NCBI RefSeq assembly: GCF_030056705.1
Contig: NZ_JASHIC010000040.1
Location: forward strand, 1 to 62,333
Length of the DNA: 62,333 bases
From: Flectobacillus longus
GTDB taxonomy: Bacteria > Bacteroidota > Bacteroidia > Cytophagales > Spirosomataceae
Reading direction: 5' to 3'
The position numbers were made by a program, and so were the translations under genes. Shown here piece after piece: positions 7,612-17,257 of the stretch (its first letter is position 1; the number at the start of each line of letters is the position of its first letter). The notes beneath the pieces are model-generated. The model searched no databases and had not been told where the DNA came from. It worked only from the letters and a program-made list of their open reading frames with translations.

Positions 7612-8649
7612 ATGGAAAATCAGAGTTCAATGAAAAAGCAATTGCCAAAGTTAATTCTATTAACAGTAGTGGCTGTCGGTGGATTTTTGGGATATAAAGA
7701 ATATCATTATTCTCAGACGCATGAAGATACAGATAATGCTCAGATTGAGTCTTATTTTGTACCTGTATTACCTCGTACATCAGGTTATGTAAAATCGATT
7801 TCTGTGAAAGATTATGATGTGGTAAAAAAAGATCAACTCTTGATTGAAATCGATTCAGAAGAGGGAAAATTGGCACTCGAAGAATTAAAAGCAGATTTAC
7901 TTCAAGCTGAAACAGACGTAGAAAATGCAAAAGCAAACATCCAAAACTTGAAAATGAGTCTTGTTGCGATGGATGCTAACTTGAAAGCAACAGCGATTCG
8001 TCGTGACAAAGCAAAACGTGATGCGGATCGTGACAATGCTTTGGTAGCTGACAATGCAATTACCAAAAAACAAGCTGAAGATTCTCGTTCAAACTACGAT
8101 GTGTTAGTGGCTCAGTATAATGCTGCGGTACAAGATATTGCTTCTAACAAATCTAAAATGGGAATTTTGACAGCTTCTTTGCACAAAGCTGAAGCTACTT
8201 TGGCTGTCAAAAAAGTAAAAATTGCACAGCAAGAACTAAAACTTTCTTATGCAAAAGTGTACGCTCCATCTGAAGGACGTATCGGTAAGAAAACAGTAGA
8301 GGCTGGTCAGTTTATTCAAGCTGGTCAAACGTTGATGACTGTAGTTCAAGACCAACAATTTTGGGTAGTCGCTAACTTTAAAGAGAATCAAATTTCTCGT
8401 TTGAAAATAGGTGATGAAACAGAATTGGTATTGGATGCGTATCCAAACCGTCCATTAAAAGGAAAAATCATTTCAATTGCTGAGTCAACAGGTGCTAAAG
8501 CATCTTTGTTACCACCAGATAACGCTTCAGGTAACTTCGTAAAAGTAACTCAAAGAGTTCCTGTGAAAATCGAAATTGAAGATATTGCTAAAAACAAAGA
8601 TATTTTACGTGCAGGTCTTTCTTTGGAAGTTTCTGTACCTGTAAAATAA
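7612..8649 (+). CDS. HlyD/EmrA-like membrane fusion protein
   Basis: The periplasmic adaptor of a tripartite efflux pump, 345 residues. One N-terminal membrane segment (about residues 14-30) is followed by EDTDNAQIESYFVPVLPRTSGYV (quoted in part: TDNAQIESYFVPVLPR), the EmrA-type first barrel strand. A biotinyl-lipoyl half, a long alpha-helical hairpin (about residues 90-205, Ala/Lys-rich), the second lipoyl half (YAPSEGRIGKKTVEAGQF) and a beta-barrel with FWVVANFKENQ come next. It is first in an operon with the MFS pump (8963) and outer membrane channel (10652). ATG 7630 is a possible alternative start. Confidence 0.88.
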   Translation: MENQSSMKKQLPKLILLTVVAVGGFLGYKEYHYSQTHEDTDNAQIESYFVPVLPRTSGYVKSISVKDYDVVKKDQLLIEIDSEEGKLALEELKADLLQAETDVENAKANIQNLKMSLVAMDANLKATAIRRDKAKRDADRDNALVADNAITKKQAEDSRSNYDVLVAQYNAAVQDIASNKSKMGILTASLHKAEATLAVKKVKIAQQELKLSYAKVYAPSEGRIGKKTVEAGQFIQAGQTLMTVVQDQQFWVVANFKENQISRLKIGDETELVLDAYPNRPLKGKIISIAESTGAKASLLPPDNASGNFVKVTQRVPVKIEIEDIAKNKDILRAGLSLEVSVPVK

Positions 8650-8962
8650 TTCGAGATAAAGCTGGGTAATTGGTTATAAGAAGTGGAGGCTTAGGTAAGT
8701 TTTGTGAGTAATCACGATTTAGGGTTTTGCTTATCTAAAGACAAATTGAGGTGAAGAAATAAGCAAGGGATTGCGCGGTTGTCAATTGTTGAATCTAGAT
8801 TAGACTCACAATTCATAATTGTAATTCTTCAGCCATTTGATATCAAGTGTAACAATGCCTCACGTAGATATTGACTACCAATGATAAGGGACTGATTGGA
8901 GACATATCCAACACTTCTTGAATTACTCAGCTTTAGTTTCGAAACTAAAATAATTTTTAACT
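8650..8962 (+). other. Long intergenic spacer inside the efflux operon
   Basis: These 313 bases hold no credible gene. They contain the imperfect repeat GAGATAAAGCTGGGTAATTGG at 8653, which recurs after the stop of the gene ending at 13458; a small inverted repeat ACAATT/AATTGT at 8808-8822; and an 18-bp perfect palindrome TTTAGTTTCGAAACTAAA at 8932-8949, 13 bases before the MFS start. No U-rich terminator is seen, so read-through is likely. Confidence 0.4.
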
Positions 8963-10543
8963 ATGGCGGCTAAAGGATTAGCAAGAGCAATGATTGTGAT
9001 AACCACCATCTCGGCAGCGGTGATGGAGCTTTTGGATACCACAATTGTTAACGTAGCCCTCAACCAGATGGCTGGTTCGCTGGGTGCTACAATCGAGGAC
9101 GTAGCTTGGGTAGTAACTTCTTACGCCATCGCTAACGTAATCATTATCCCAATGACGGGATTTTTAGGAGATTACTTCGGACGAAAAACATATTACTTAG
9201 GTTCTATTCTATTATTTGGTGTCTCTTCCTATTTCTGTGGAGCTTCTCATGGACTTTGGGAATTAGTATTTTGGAGATTTATTCAAGGTGTAGGGGGAGG
9301 AGCCTTGCTATCTACCTCACAAGCAATTTTGTTTGATGCCTTCGAACCTAAAGATAGACCTATAGCATCAGGTATTTTCGGGATGGGTATTATCCTTGGA
9401 CCAACTTTAGGTCCAGCATTGGGTGGATATATCGTTGAACATTTTACATGGCAAGATATATTTTTCGTAAATATTCCAATATGTATTGCTGCTACGATTT
9501 TGACGATTCTCTACATAGAAAGAAAAGAAGGAGAAGGACAGAAGAAAAGTCAAATTGTAATTGATTATCCTGGGATTTTCTTACTGACTTTGGGTATTGG
9601 GTCTTTACAATATGTACTAGAAAAAGGAGAATCAGACGACTGGTTTGAATCAAGAACTATCGTAATCTTGTGTTTGACGGCAGCAATTGGCTTAGTTGGA
9701 TTTGTTTGGCGAGAATTAACCACCGAACATCCTGTTGTCGACCTGAAGATATTTAGATACAAAGTTTTTGGTCTTTCTACCATATTTACCTTTGTCGCAG
9801 GCTTGGGTTTGTTTACTTCAGTTTTTGTATATCCAGTAATGGTACAGCGTATCAATGGATTTACACCACTCGAAACAGGCTTGTCTCTCATTGCACCGAC
9901 CATGCTTGGTGTAATATTATTTCCAATCATTGGACGACGTATGGCGGCTGGCGATTCTCCGCTTCCTTATATGGCAATCGGGATACTCATATTTGTCTTC
10001 TTTGGATTCTATAGTGGTACTGCCACACCCGAAATGGGTAAATGGGATTTCTTTCCAATGCAAGTATGTCGTGTGCTAGGGGTAGCTATGCTTCAAATGC
10101 CATTGATCAACCAAGCGGTAGCAGGTTTGCAACAACGAGAATATCCTGCGGGTATTGCTCTTACTAACATGATTCGTCAGCTGGGAGGAGCCTTTGGTAT
10201 CGCTTTAGCAAACAACTACGTTACCAATGCCGCAGCGCAACACCGTTCAGACTTGATGGCAAATATGTCAATGGATAATCCCTTATTTGTGCAACGTCTT
10301 AATGGAAGTATTGCCAATTTTGCTTCAAAAACGGGTGATTATTTTGGAGCGACCAAGATGGCTTACGCCCAACTCGAAGGTTTGGTTGCCAAACAAGCAT
10401 ATTATCTCGCTTATTTAGATACTTACAGAGTTGTTTCTTTATTTTTCATTGCGATTTTTCCTTTGCTGTTATTATTAAGGACGAAAAAGAAAACTAAAGA
10501 AGAAATTGCAGCCGCTGCAAAAGCCGCTGCTGATAGTCATTAA
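8963..10543 (+). CDS. DHA2 family MFS drug transporter (EmrB/QacA-like)
   Basis: A 526-residue proton-driven exporter with 14 predicted membrane segments. Motif D1 (LDTTIVNVALNQMAG) sits in helix 1, motif A (GFLGDYFGRKTYY) in loop 2-3, motif B around RFIQGVGGGALL, and motif C (GPTLGPALGGYIVEHFTW) in helix 5. With the HlyD and TolC partners it should move hydrophobic compounds across both membranes. The substrate is not predictable. An Ala/Lys-rich C-terminal tail faces the cytosol. The start codon directly precedes the family N-terminus. Confidence 0.92.
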   Translation: MAAKGLARAMIVITTISAAVMELLDTTIVNVALNQMAGSLGATIEDVAWVVTSYAIANVIIIPMTGFLGDYFGRKTYYLGSILLFGVSSYFCGASHGLWELVFWRFIQGVGGGALLSTSQAILFDAFEPKDRPIASGIFGMGIILGPTLGPALGGYIVEHFTWQDIFFVNIPICIAATILTILYIERKEGEGQKKSQIVIDYPGIFLLTLGIGSLQYVLEKGESDDWFESRTIVILCLTAAIGLVGFVWRELTTEHPVVDLKIFRYKVFGLSTIFTFVAGLGLFTSVFVYPVMVQRINGFTPLETGLSLIAPTMLGVILFPIIGRRMAAGDSPLPYMAIGILIFVFFGFYSGTATPEMGKWDFFPMQVCRVLGVAMLQMPLINQAVAGLQQREYPAGIALTNMIRQLGGAFGIALANNYVTNAAAQHRSDLMANMSMDNPLFVQRLNGSIANFASKTGDYFGATKMAYAQLEGLVAKQAYYLAYLDTYRVVSLFFIAIFPLLLLLRTKKKTKEEIAAAAKAAADSH

Positions 10544-10651
10544 CAGGCATAAGGTCACGGGGAATAAGCATCTGTTGACAATAACACAAATGATGTCTTA
10601 CAACCCAATTCCTCAACCTCTATTTTAACAGACATAATTTTAAAGAAGATA

Positions 10652-11977
10652 ATGAAAAAATTAACAGTTTTCGGACTTATCCTTTGTGCTCAGATGACCT
10701 TTGCACAAGATAAAAATACGGACGCTTTGGGTCGGTTGGTGAAGGCTGCTATTGACTATTCTCCAAGAATAAGAGAACAACAACAATTAGTTTCGATTGG
10801 AGATTATAAAACAAAAATTCAAGAAGCAGCATTAAAACCACAAGTTCAATCTGAATTAAGTGTAACTCGTGTTGACCCAGTTGCCAAGGCAAGTTTCGCC
10901 TTTGGTTCAACCTCAACAGAGCTGCGTTTTCAGCCGAATATGAACTATAATGCCAATGTTGGTGCCAATTATACGATTGCCGATTGGGGTAAGCAAGCAT
11001 TAGCAATTGAAAAAGCAAAGTTAGAAACCAACCTCTCTAAAAATAATGTAGAAGGTTTGAAACAAAATTATGCTTATCAAGTAGCTAATTTGTACTACGG
11101 GATTGTATATCTACAGAAAGCAATTGAAGTTCAAAAAGAGCAGTTGAAATTAGTTGCTAATAACGAAAAACTAATTTCAGACCGTTTGAAACAAGGCGAT
11201 GCTTTGGATTATGATAGAGTATCAATTCAGGTTCGTTATAAAAATGCTGAAACTAGATTGACTGACTTACAAGGACAACTTGACCGTCAGTTGATTTATT
11301 TGAGTTCGTTGATTGGAGCAGATGCACGCGTAATGGTTCCGACTGATGCAGATTTTTCGGCATCTTGGGCTGATTTGACCGTTGCCGCAGCGTTTGAACA
11401 AGCACAAACAAATAATGTTGATTTGCAAAATATAAAAGAAAAGGATTTGATTGCTGACAAGGACGTGAAAATTGCTCAATTGAGTATGGCTCCAACCGTT
11501 TCAGCCGTTGGTCAATTCGGTATTAAAAATGGTTATTTGCCACGTATCAATGGTGAAATACCTCCAGTAGATCAAGACTTTAAATTCAATACTGTTTTAG
11601 GCTTAAAAATGACTATTCCTATTTATGCAGGAGGTCGTGGGGCTTATTCGACAGAAATGGCGAAATTGAGTAAAGAGATGTTGAAATATTCTTCTGAGGC
11701 TACTAATCAAGCGCTGAAACGTGATTTGGATGTTGCAGAAAACGATTATAATATTGCCAAAAGCAAACTAGACCTTTCAGAAAAGAATGTATTTCAAGCG
11801 CAATATGCCTTGAAATTAGCTGAAAGTCGCTACAAAAACGGTGTAATTACTAATGTAGAAATTGAAGCAGCGCAAACCGCATTACGCGAAGCTCAATTGA
11901 CCCAATTACAATATCAATACATGATGACACAGGCGAAACTTGAAGTGAGCCGCTTGTCAGGTTTAAAATTTTGGTAG
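10652..11977 (+). CDS. TolC-family outer membrane efflux channel
   Basis: A 441-residue outer membrane factor with a signal peptide ending TFAQ (about residue 19). Two repeated OEP units are visible: long amphipathic helices (LGRLVKAAIDYSPRIREQQQ; ANLYYGIVYLQKAIEVQ) and short barrel strands (FNTVLGLKMTIPIYAGG near residue 310 is the typical second-half strand). ESRYKNGVITNVEIEAAQTAL is the classic TolC C-terminal pattern, quoted here in part as RYKNGVITNVEIEAAQ. It is the last gene of the efflux operon and is followed by a terminator. Confidence 0.9.
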   Translation: MKKLTVFGLILCAQMTFAQDKNTDALGRLVKAAIDYSPRIREQQQLVSIGDYKTKIQEAALKPQVQSELSVTRVDPVAKASFAFGSTSTELRFQPNMNYNANVGANYTIADWGKQALAIEKAKLETNLSKNNVEGLKQNYAYQVANLYYGIVYLQKAIEVQKEQLKLVANNEKLISDRLKQGDALDYDRVSIQVRYKNAETRLTDLQGQLDRQLIYLSSLIGADARVMVPTDADFSASWADLTVAAAFEQAQTNNVDLQNIKEKDLIADKDVKIAQLSMAPTVSAVGQFGIKNGYLPRINGEIPPVDQDFKFNTVLGLKMTIPIYAGGRGAYSTEMAKLSKEMLKYSSEATNQALKRDLDVAENDYNIAKSKLDLSEKNVFQAQYALKLAESRYKNGVITNVEIEAAQTALREAQLTQLQYQYMMTQAKLEVSRLSGLKFW

Positions 11978-11996
11978 AAAAACAATCTCTGTTGTT

Positions 11997-12034
11997 AACT
12001 CCAATGCTGCTTTTGCGGGATTGGAGTTTTTTTG
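11997..12034 (+). terminator. Rho-independent terminator of the efflux operon
   Basis: Stem AACTCCAAT/ATTGGAGTT with a 14-base loop, then TTTTTTGTTTT. It starts 20 bases after the TolC-type stop. Confidence 0.75.
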
Positions 12035-12177
12035 TTTTAAGAGTTTTCCTAAAATTATTGTTACTTCATTATAAGTAAGAGTTTTGAACCTACTTTTGCC
12101 AAATGCTAATAGCCGCTAACCGATAGCCAAATAATACTTACCTTTGCTAAAATCAATTTTCATCAACATATTCTATT

Positions 12178-13458
12178 ATGAAAAAAATCTGGACGCTTTT
12201 AGTAGGTCTTTTATTACATGGAGCTGTTTTTGCTCAGACATCAGATTCATTAATTGTTATAAAGGCAGGTCGTATGTTTGATAGTGAGAAAGGTGATTTT
12301 CTCGAAAATCAAACAATCATAATTAAAGGAAATATCATTCAAGCTGTAGGTTCAAACCTCAAATATCCAGCACAAGCCAAGGTAATTGACTTATCAAAAG
12401 CTACAGTATTGCCAGGCTTTATCGATTGTCATACGCATATTACCTCGCAGCCAGACAATTATATGGAGGATTTGTTTCGCAAATCGCCAATTGATTATGC
12501 TGTTGAAGCTCATATTTTTGCCAAAAAGACCCTCGAAGCAGGTTTTACCACTTGTCGTGATGTGGGTGCACCTGAATTGATTGATGTGGCACTGAAGCGT
12601 TCTATCAATGCGGGACATATCGCTGGTCCAAGGCTGTTTGTTTCTGGACCTATCATTGGCTCAACTGGTGGACATGCGGATATTAGTGGTTTTTCGCCTT
12701 ATCTTTCATTTAAAGCTATTTCTGGTGTTGCTGATGGCATCGATGAAATTCGTAAGCAAGTACGATATAACATCAAATATGGAGCTGATTTAATAAAATT
12801 TACCGCTACAGCTGGTGTATTGTCAGAAGAGGAGTCGGTTGGAGCACCACAATATTCACAAGAAGAAATGAATGCCCTAGTTACAGAGGCAGCTATGTGG
12901 GATAAAAAAGTAGCGGCACATGCACATGGAACCACAGGTATCAAAATGGCGATTAAGGCAGGAGTAGCATCCATCGAGCATGGAAGTTTCTTGGATGAAG
13001 AAGCCATTGAATTAATGAAACAAAAAGGTACTTATTTAGTAGCTGATATTTATAACGACGATTATATTCTCTCAGAATTTGCCAAATTGGGTTATCCTGA
13101 AAAACTCATTGAAAAAGAAAGAATAGTTGGTAAAACTCAAAGAGAAAGTTTTCAAAAGGCTGCCAAAGCAGGCGTGAAGATAGCCTATGGAACCGACGCT
13201 GGGGTGTATCCACATGGTAATAACGGAAAACAGTTTTTTTATATGGTAAAATTTGGTTTGTCGCCAGCTCAAGCGATTCAAGCTGCCACAATTAACGCAG
13301 CAGACTTGATAGGAGTGAAGAGCAAACTAGGTTCAATCACTCAAGGAAAATGGGCAGACATCGTTGCTGTAGAAGGAAATCCAGAACAGGATATTACTGT
13401 TTTAGAAAAGAAAGTGAAATTTGTAATGAAAGATGGAAAAGTATATCTACAAAAATAG
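12178..13458 (+). CDS. Exported amidohydrolase, second paralogue
   Basis: A 426-residue paralogue of the enzyme at 1786-3066. The signal peptide is MKKIWTLLVGLLLHGAVFAQ. Metal motifs: CHTH, IKFTATAG (possible carboxylated Lys), AAHAHG, SIEHGSF and YGTDAGV, with a C-terminal KLGSITQGKWADIVAVEGNP. Shared blocks such as DEEAIELMKQKGTYLVA match the other copy almost word for word. It probably hydrolyses small peptides or cyclic amides in the periplasm. The next gene is a sodium/solute symporter on the same strand, which might import a product; that link is inference. Confidence 0.85.
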   Translation: MKKIWTLLVGLLLHGAVFAQTSDSLIVIKAGRMFDSEKGDFLENQTIIIKGNIIQAVGSNLKYPAQAKVIDLSKATVLPGFIDCHTHITSQPDNYMEDLFRKSPIDYAVEAHIFAKKTLEAGFTTCRDVGAPELIDVALKRSINAGHIAGPRLFVSGPIIGSTGGHADISGFSPYLSFKAISGVADGIDEIRKQVRYNIKYGADLIKFTATAGVLSEEESVGAPQYSQEEMNALVTEAAMWDKKVAAHAHGTTGIKMAIKAGVASIEHGSFLDEEAIELMKQKGTYLVADIYNDDYILSEFAKLGYPEKLIEKERIVGKTQRESFQKAAKAGVKIAYGTDAGVYPHGNNGKQFFYMVKFGLSPAQAIQAATINAADLIGVKSKLGSITQGKWADIVAVEGNPEQDITVLEKKVKFVMKDGKVYLQK

Positions 13459-13505
13459 TTGAGATAAAGTTGTGTAATTGCTTTTAAATTAATTGATTAT
13501 AAATA

Positions 13506-13553
13506 AAATGTGTTATTCTGAGATAAATTTTATCAAAAGAGTGACACATTTTT
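13506..13553 (+). terminator. Weak terminator-like hairpin
   Basis: AAATGTGT/ACACATTT arms enclose a second small stem (GATAAA/TTTATC), followed by TTTTTG. It sits between the amidohydrolase and the symporter, so termination may be partial. Confidence 0.4.
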
Positions 13554-13657
13554 GATTATAAGAGGGTACTTGTTGTCTTTAATTGGAGAATAGTGTAAAA
13601 TTTCCTATTTTACATAAGAATAATTCTATCTTTAATCCCCAATTAACTATAACAACT

Positions 13658-15298
13658 ATGAATCAACTGCAAACAGCAGACTATTTAGTATTTTTTGTCT
13701 ATTTTATTGTAGTAATTAGCTACGGTATTTGGGTTTTCAAAAAAAAACAAGGTACATCTTCCAAAACCAAAGATTTTTTTCTTGCTGAAGGCTCCCTAAC
13801 TTGGTGGGCAATAGGCGCTTCCTTGATTGCATCAAACATTTCAGCAGAACATTTTATTGGAATGTCAGGCTCAGGTTTTGCGATTGGGCTTGCAATTTCG
13901 TCTTATGAATGGATGTCGGCTGCGACGTTAATTTTGGTGGCAATATTTTTTATTCCAGTTTATCTGAAAAATAAGATTTATACTATGCCCCAATTTCTTT
14001 CAACAAGATACAATGACACAGTTGCTACTATAATGGCTGTTTTTTGGCTATTACTTTATGTTTTTGTCAATTTAACATCAATCTTGTACTTAGGAGCTTT
14101 GGCAGTTGAAACCATCTCCGGAATTCCATTCTACTATTGTATGTTTGGTCTTGCTGTATTTGCTGTCTTTATCACCCTTGGAGGAATGAAGGTGATTGGT
14201 TATACAGATGTAATTCAGGTAGTTGTATTGGTGTTAGGAGGTTTGGCTACTACTTATCTAGCTTTGAATTTAGTATCAGAAAAATTCAATGGCAATGGGG
14301 TCGTCGATGCGCTTGGTATCTTGCACAAACAGGCAGATAGTCATTTTCACATGATTTTTTCTAAAGGAGATCCACATTATTATGAATTACCGGGACTATC
14401 AATCTTGATTGGTGGGATGTGGATTAACAATTTTAACTATTGGGGTTGTAACCAGTATATAATCCAACGTACATTAGGGGCAGATCTCAACACCGCTCGT
14501 GGAGGTATCATTTTTGCTGCTTTTATGAAGTTATTAATGCCACTTATTGTTGTAATACCTGGTATTGCCGCTTATGTTTTGTTTCAAAATGGTGAATTTC
14601 AGCAAGAAATGCTAGATGTAAGCGGTCAAGTAAAGCCAGACCATGCTTATCCAACCTTGATGAATCTTTTACCTAATGGCATGAAAGGCCTAGCTTTTGC
14701 TGCTTTAACTGCCGCTATTGTAGCATCTTTGGCAGGAAAATGTAATAGTATTGCTACTATTTTCAGTTTAGATATTTATAAAAAATTCTATAATAAAGAC
14801 GCCTCCGAAGACAGAACTGTGAAAGTAGGTCGTTTGGCAGTATTAGTATCGTTTTTGATTGCACTTTGTATCACTCCTCAATTACGTAGATTAGAGCAAG
14901 CATATCAATTTATTCAAGAATATTCCAACTACATCACTCCTGGTGCTTTTGCTCTGTTTTTCTTGGGTTTATTTTGGAAAAGAACTACATCAAAGGCAGC
15001 TATTGTTGCAGCATTCTTAGCGTTGCCATTATCGGTTGCTTTTAAGTCAATACCAGCGTTAGCCGAAATGCTCTTGGGTTTGACTGTTGAACCTATGCCA
15101 TTTTTGGACAGAACTCTATGGGTATTTCTACTCTTAGTCGGACTGATGATTCTGGTGACATTGACTGATCCAACTAGTAAAAATAATCCACAAGGACTCG
15201 AAATTGAATCAGAAATGTTTAGAGTTAGCCAATCTTTCGTAGTGTCATCAATTCTGATTTCTGGAATCTTAGTTGCTCTTTATACAGCCTTTTGGTAG
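13658..15298 (+). CDS. Sodium:solute symporter (SGLT-like, SSS family)
   Basis: A sodium-coupled transporter of 546 residues with about 14 membrane helices. Family features are EGSLTWWAIGASLIASNISAEHF (quoted in part: WWAIGASLIASNISAEHF), YTMPQFLSTRYN, TLGGMKVIGYTDVIQ, WINNFNYWGCNQYIIQRTLG, and AALTAAIVASLAGKCNSIAT. These are close to bacterial SGLT proteins that carry sugars or sialic acid. ATG 13658 is chosen; a TTG at 13583 would add 25 non-hydrophobic residues. A very long hairpin terminator follows. The substrate is not certain. Confidence 0.85.
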   Translation: MNQLQTADYLVFFVYFIVVISYGIWVFKKKQGTSSKTKDFFLAEGSLTWWAIGASLIASNISAEHFIGMSGSGFAIGLAISSYEWMSAATLILVAIFFIPVYLKNKIYTMPQFLSTRYNDTVATIMAVFWLLLYVFVNLTSILYLGALAVETISGIPFYYCMFGLAVFAVFITLGGMKVIGYTDVIQVVVLVLGGLATTYLALNLVSEKFNGNGVVDALGILHKQADSHFHMIFSKGDPHYYELPGLSILIGGMWINNFNYWGCNQYIIQRTLGADLNTARGGIIFAAFMKLLMPLIVVIPGIAAYVLFQNGEFQQEMLDVSGQVKPDHAYPTLMNLLPNGMKGLAFAALTAAIVASLAGKCNSIATIFSLDIYKKFYNKDASEDRTVKVGRLAVLVSFLIALCITPQLRRLEQAYQFIQEYSNYITPGAFALFFLGLFWKRTTSKAAIVAAFLALPLSVAFKSIPALAEMLLGLTVEPMPFLDRTLWVFLLLVGLMILVTLTDPTSKNNPQGLEIESEMFRVSQSFVVSSILISGILVALYTAFW

Positions 15299-15341
15299 CA
15301 TGAAGTGGTTGTAAACTAAGAAAAAATAGCAATTTGTGCTG

Positions 15342-15400
15342 AAAAAGGCTTCAAAAAGGTTCAGAATTTAATATTCTGAACCTTTTTGAAGCCTTTTTTT
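15342..15400 (+). terminator. Long-stem terminator after the symporter
   Basis: A perfect 26-bp inverted repeat with a 5-base loop (arms beginning AAAAAGGCTTC) ends in seven T. The stem is much longer than a usual terminator. Confidence 0.8.
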
Positions 15401-15610
15401 AGGGTTCTAATACTTCTTACACGTAAATTTGTTCATCAAAAAATAACTGATAGCATATTTAGATGTTTTAATAATCTTATGAAACGTTGTTCTAGATCTG
15501 ATAATTATTAAGTTGTTTTTTTAAATTAGGTAATAACACTTAGAGCCTGTCAAAATAATTATTTAGTGTTCTAGGTTAAAGATAAATATAAAGTAAGGAT
15601 GTAAAGTTTA

Positions 15611-15645
15611 AAGTTTGAAGATCATGTTATCTTCAAACTTTTTTG
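15611..15645 (+). terminator. Terminator-like hairpin with no obvious upstream gene
   Basis: AAGTTTGAAGAT/ATCTTCAAACTT with loop CATGTT, then TTTT. No reading frame ends just before it. Confidence 0.6.
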
Positions 15646-15831
15646 TTTTATTCACTTTTGTCAAGAAATCACAGAATCGCCCCAATAATTTTGAACATCC
15701 ACAAATATTTTTAACTTTTGTGGTATCTTTAAATCATAAAGTATCCTTTTAGGGTTTACAATAGCTAATAATTCTACCTCAGAATAGCAAATTGTATTGC
15801 CAAACCTTACTTTTAAACCTTTTTAGTTCAC

Positions 15832-17019
15832 ATGGATCATCTGTTCGAAACGTTTGTTTTTGGATTAGGATTATTTTCATTTTTGATTGGATGCCTTTTA
15901 GGATATTGGGTAATAATAAAATTTACACACCAAGGAAAAAATATACTAGGGGCAATTTTCTTCATTTGGTCAGTCAATGGACTAGCCAATACCATTCTCT
16001 ATGGTCCTTTATCTACCGAATTTCAGGCAGCTATTTTCAGAATAGCCATGCCAGTCTATTTTATTTTGCCATCATTAACTTACTTGTATGTACGACAAAT
16101 TAATGACCCGACGCTAAAACTAAGGTTTAATGATTTAACGCATGGAATACCTGTCGTTCTTATTTTTATTGAGTTACTTCCTTATTATTTACTCCCATTT
16201 AAGGAAAAAGTAAATATTTTGAAATCAATACAAGAAAATCCAGCAAATTTATTTGTGGGTCATGAAGGGTTATTAGGAAATGATGTACGTGATTTTCTGC
16301 TAGGAGTGCTGTTTATGGTATATGGGCTATTGATTTGGAGAATAATTGCACAGAGATTTAAACAGAATCCCAATACACCTCTTGGACATTTCAAATGGAG
16401 TATTTTTGTGGCAGTAATGGTAACAGTTCTGTTTATTCTTAAGATTGCGTATTTTGGAGTTATTCTAAACAATTTAGGAGTTTCGGCTTTTAAAGGAATT
16501 TTTACGCAAGTCATTATTATTCACAATGTCTTGTTTTATACACTATGTGGCTTTATTTGGATTAATCGCCGTGAAATAGGTAAAATGTGGTCAGTTTATG
16601 AAGAAGTATTTGATTATTCGGTTAATGAAAGTGAGCCTCATGTGCTTGAGCCTGTTGAAATTGAACCAGAAGTTATCAATAATTTTGAAACATATATTAA
16701 TCTCCACAAGCCTTATTTAAGAGCCAAATATTCCTTGAATGATGTAGCTTATGAAACTAATTTGCCCGCATATCAAATTTCTAATATGATGCGTGTGCAT
16801 TATGGAATGAACTTTAGTGATTACATCAACTCGCTTAGGGTAGAGGAAGTAAAACGTCGTTTGAGTGATGATGAATATCAAAATTATAGTATTGAAGGAA
16901 TCTCGAAAGACTGTGGTTTTAATGCGAAAAGTACATTTTTTACCGTATTTAAAAAACATACGGGATTAACACCTTCTGAATTTCAAAAAAATATCAAGAT
17001 GGCAATCTCCAATCAGTAA
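15832..17019 (+). CDS. Membrane-bound AraC family regulator (7TM-HTH)
   Basis: A 395-residue protein. Residues 1 to about 250 carry around seven hydrophobic segments, and the C-terminal 110 residues form an AraC/XylS double HTH: YSLNDVAYETNLPAYQISNM, DYINSLRVEEVKRRL, then ISKDCGFNAKSTFFTVFKKHTG with PSEF (quoted in part: DCGFNAKSTFFTVFKKHTG). This architecture is common in Bacteroidota and lets a membrane sensor contact DNA directly. It stands alone between the symporter and a DUF2891 gene; its targets are likely nearby but this is not shown. Confidence 0.85.
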   Translation: MDHLFETFVFGLGLFSFLIGCLLGYWVIIKFTHQGKNILGAIFFIWSVNGLANTILYGPLSTEFQAAIFRIAMPVYFILPSLTYLYVRQINDPTLKLRFNDLTHGIPVVLIFIELLPYYLLPFKEKVNILKSIQENPANLFVGHEGLLGNDVRDFLLGVLFMVYGLLIWRIIAQRFKQNPNTPLGHFKWSIFVAVMVTVLFILKIAYFGVILNNLGVSAFKGIFTQVIIIHNVLFYTLCGFIWINRREIGKMWSVYEEVFDYSVNESEPHVLEPVEIEPEVINNFETYINLHKPYLRAKYSLNDVAYETNLPAYQISNMMRVHYGMNFSDYINSLRVEEVKRRLSDDEYQNYSIEGISKDCGFNAKSTFFTVFKKHTGLTPSEFQKNIKMAISNQ

Positions 17020-17257
17020 TCTATTTCTGAAAAATTATTATTTGAAGGTCAGGACGTAGTAATACTACAATGTCTTGACCTTTATTTATATTAGCTTGTT
17101 CCTAAAAATGAGCTTTTCCGTGTACTTGTTAATGGAATTCTTCCCTGTTTTCACAATTTAGAGATAAGGGCAATAACAACCCAAAACAAGATAAATAACA
17201 TTGTATTCTTCGTCATTTTTGTAAAAAACACTTCTAGCATTTCTAAAACTTTTTATA

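Larger units (their letters stand above)
15299..15831 (+). other. Intergenic region with two terminators, upstream of the AraC-type gene
   Basis: These 533 bases contain no credible gene. They hold the symporter terminator (15342-15400), a second independent terminator-like hairpin (15611-15645), and CCACAAA/TTTGTGG at 15699-15723, a possible regulator site before the AraC-type gene. The stretch between the two terminators (15401-15610) is AT-rich and could be the body of a small RNA, but no promoter box was convincing. Confidence 0.35.

Noticed and set aside
13583-13657. Upstream TTG extension of the SGLT-like symporter
   Set aside because: The extra 25 residues are not hydrophobic and do not fit the family; ATG 13658 fits.
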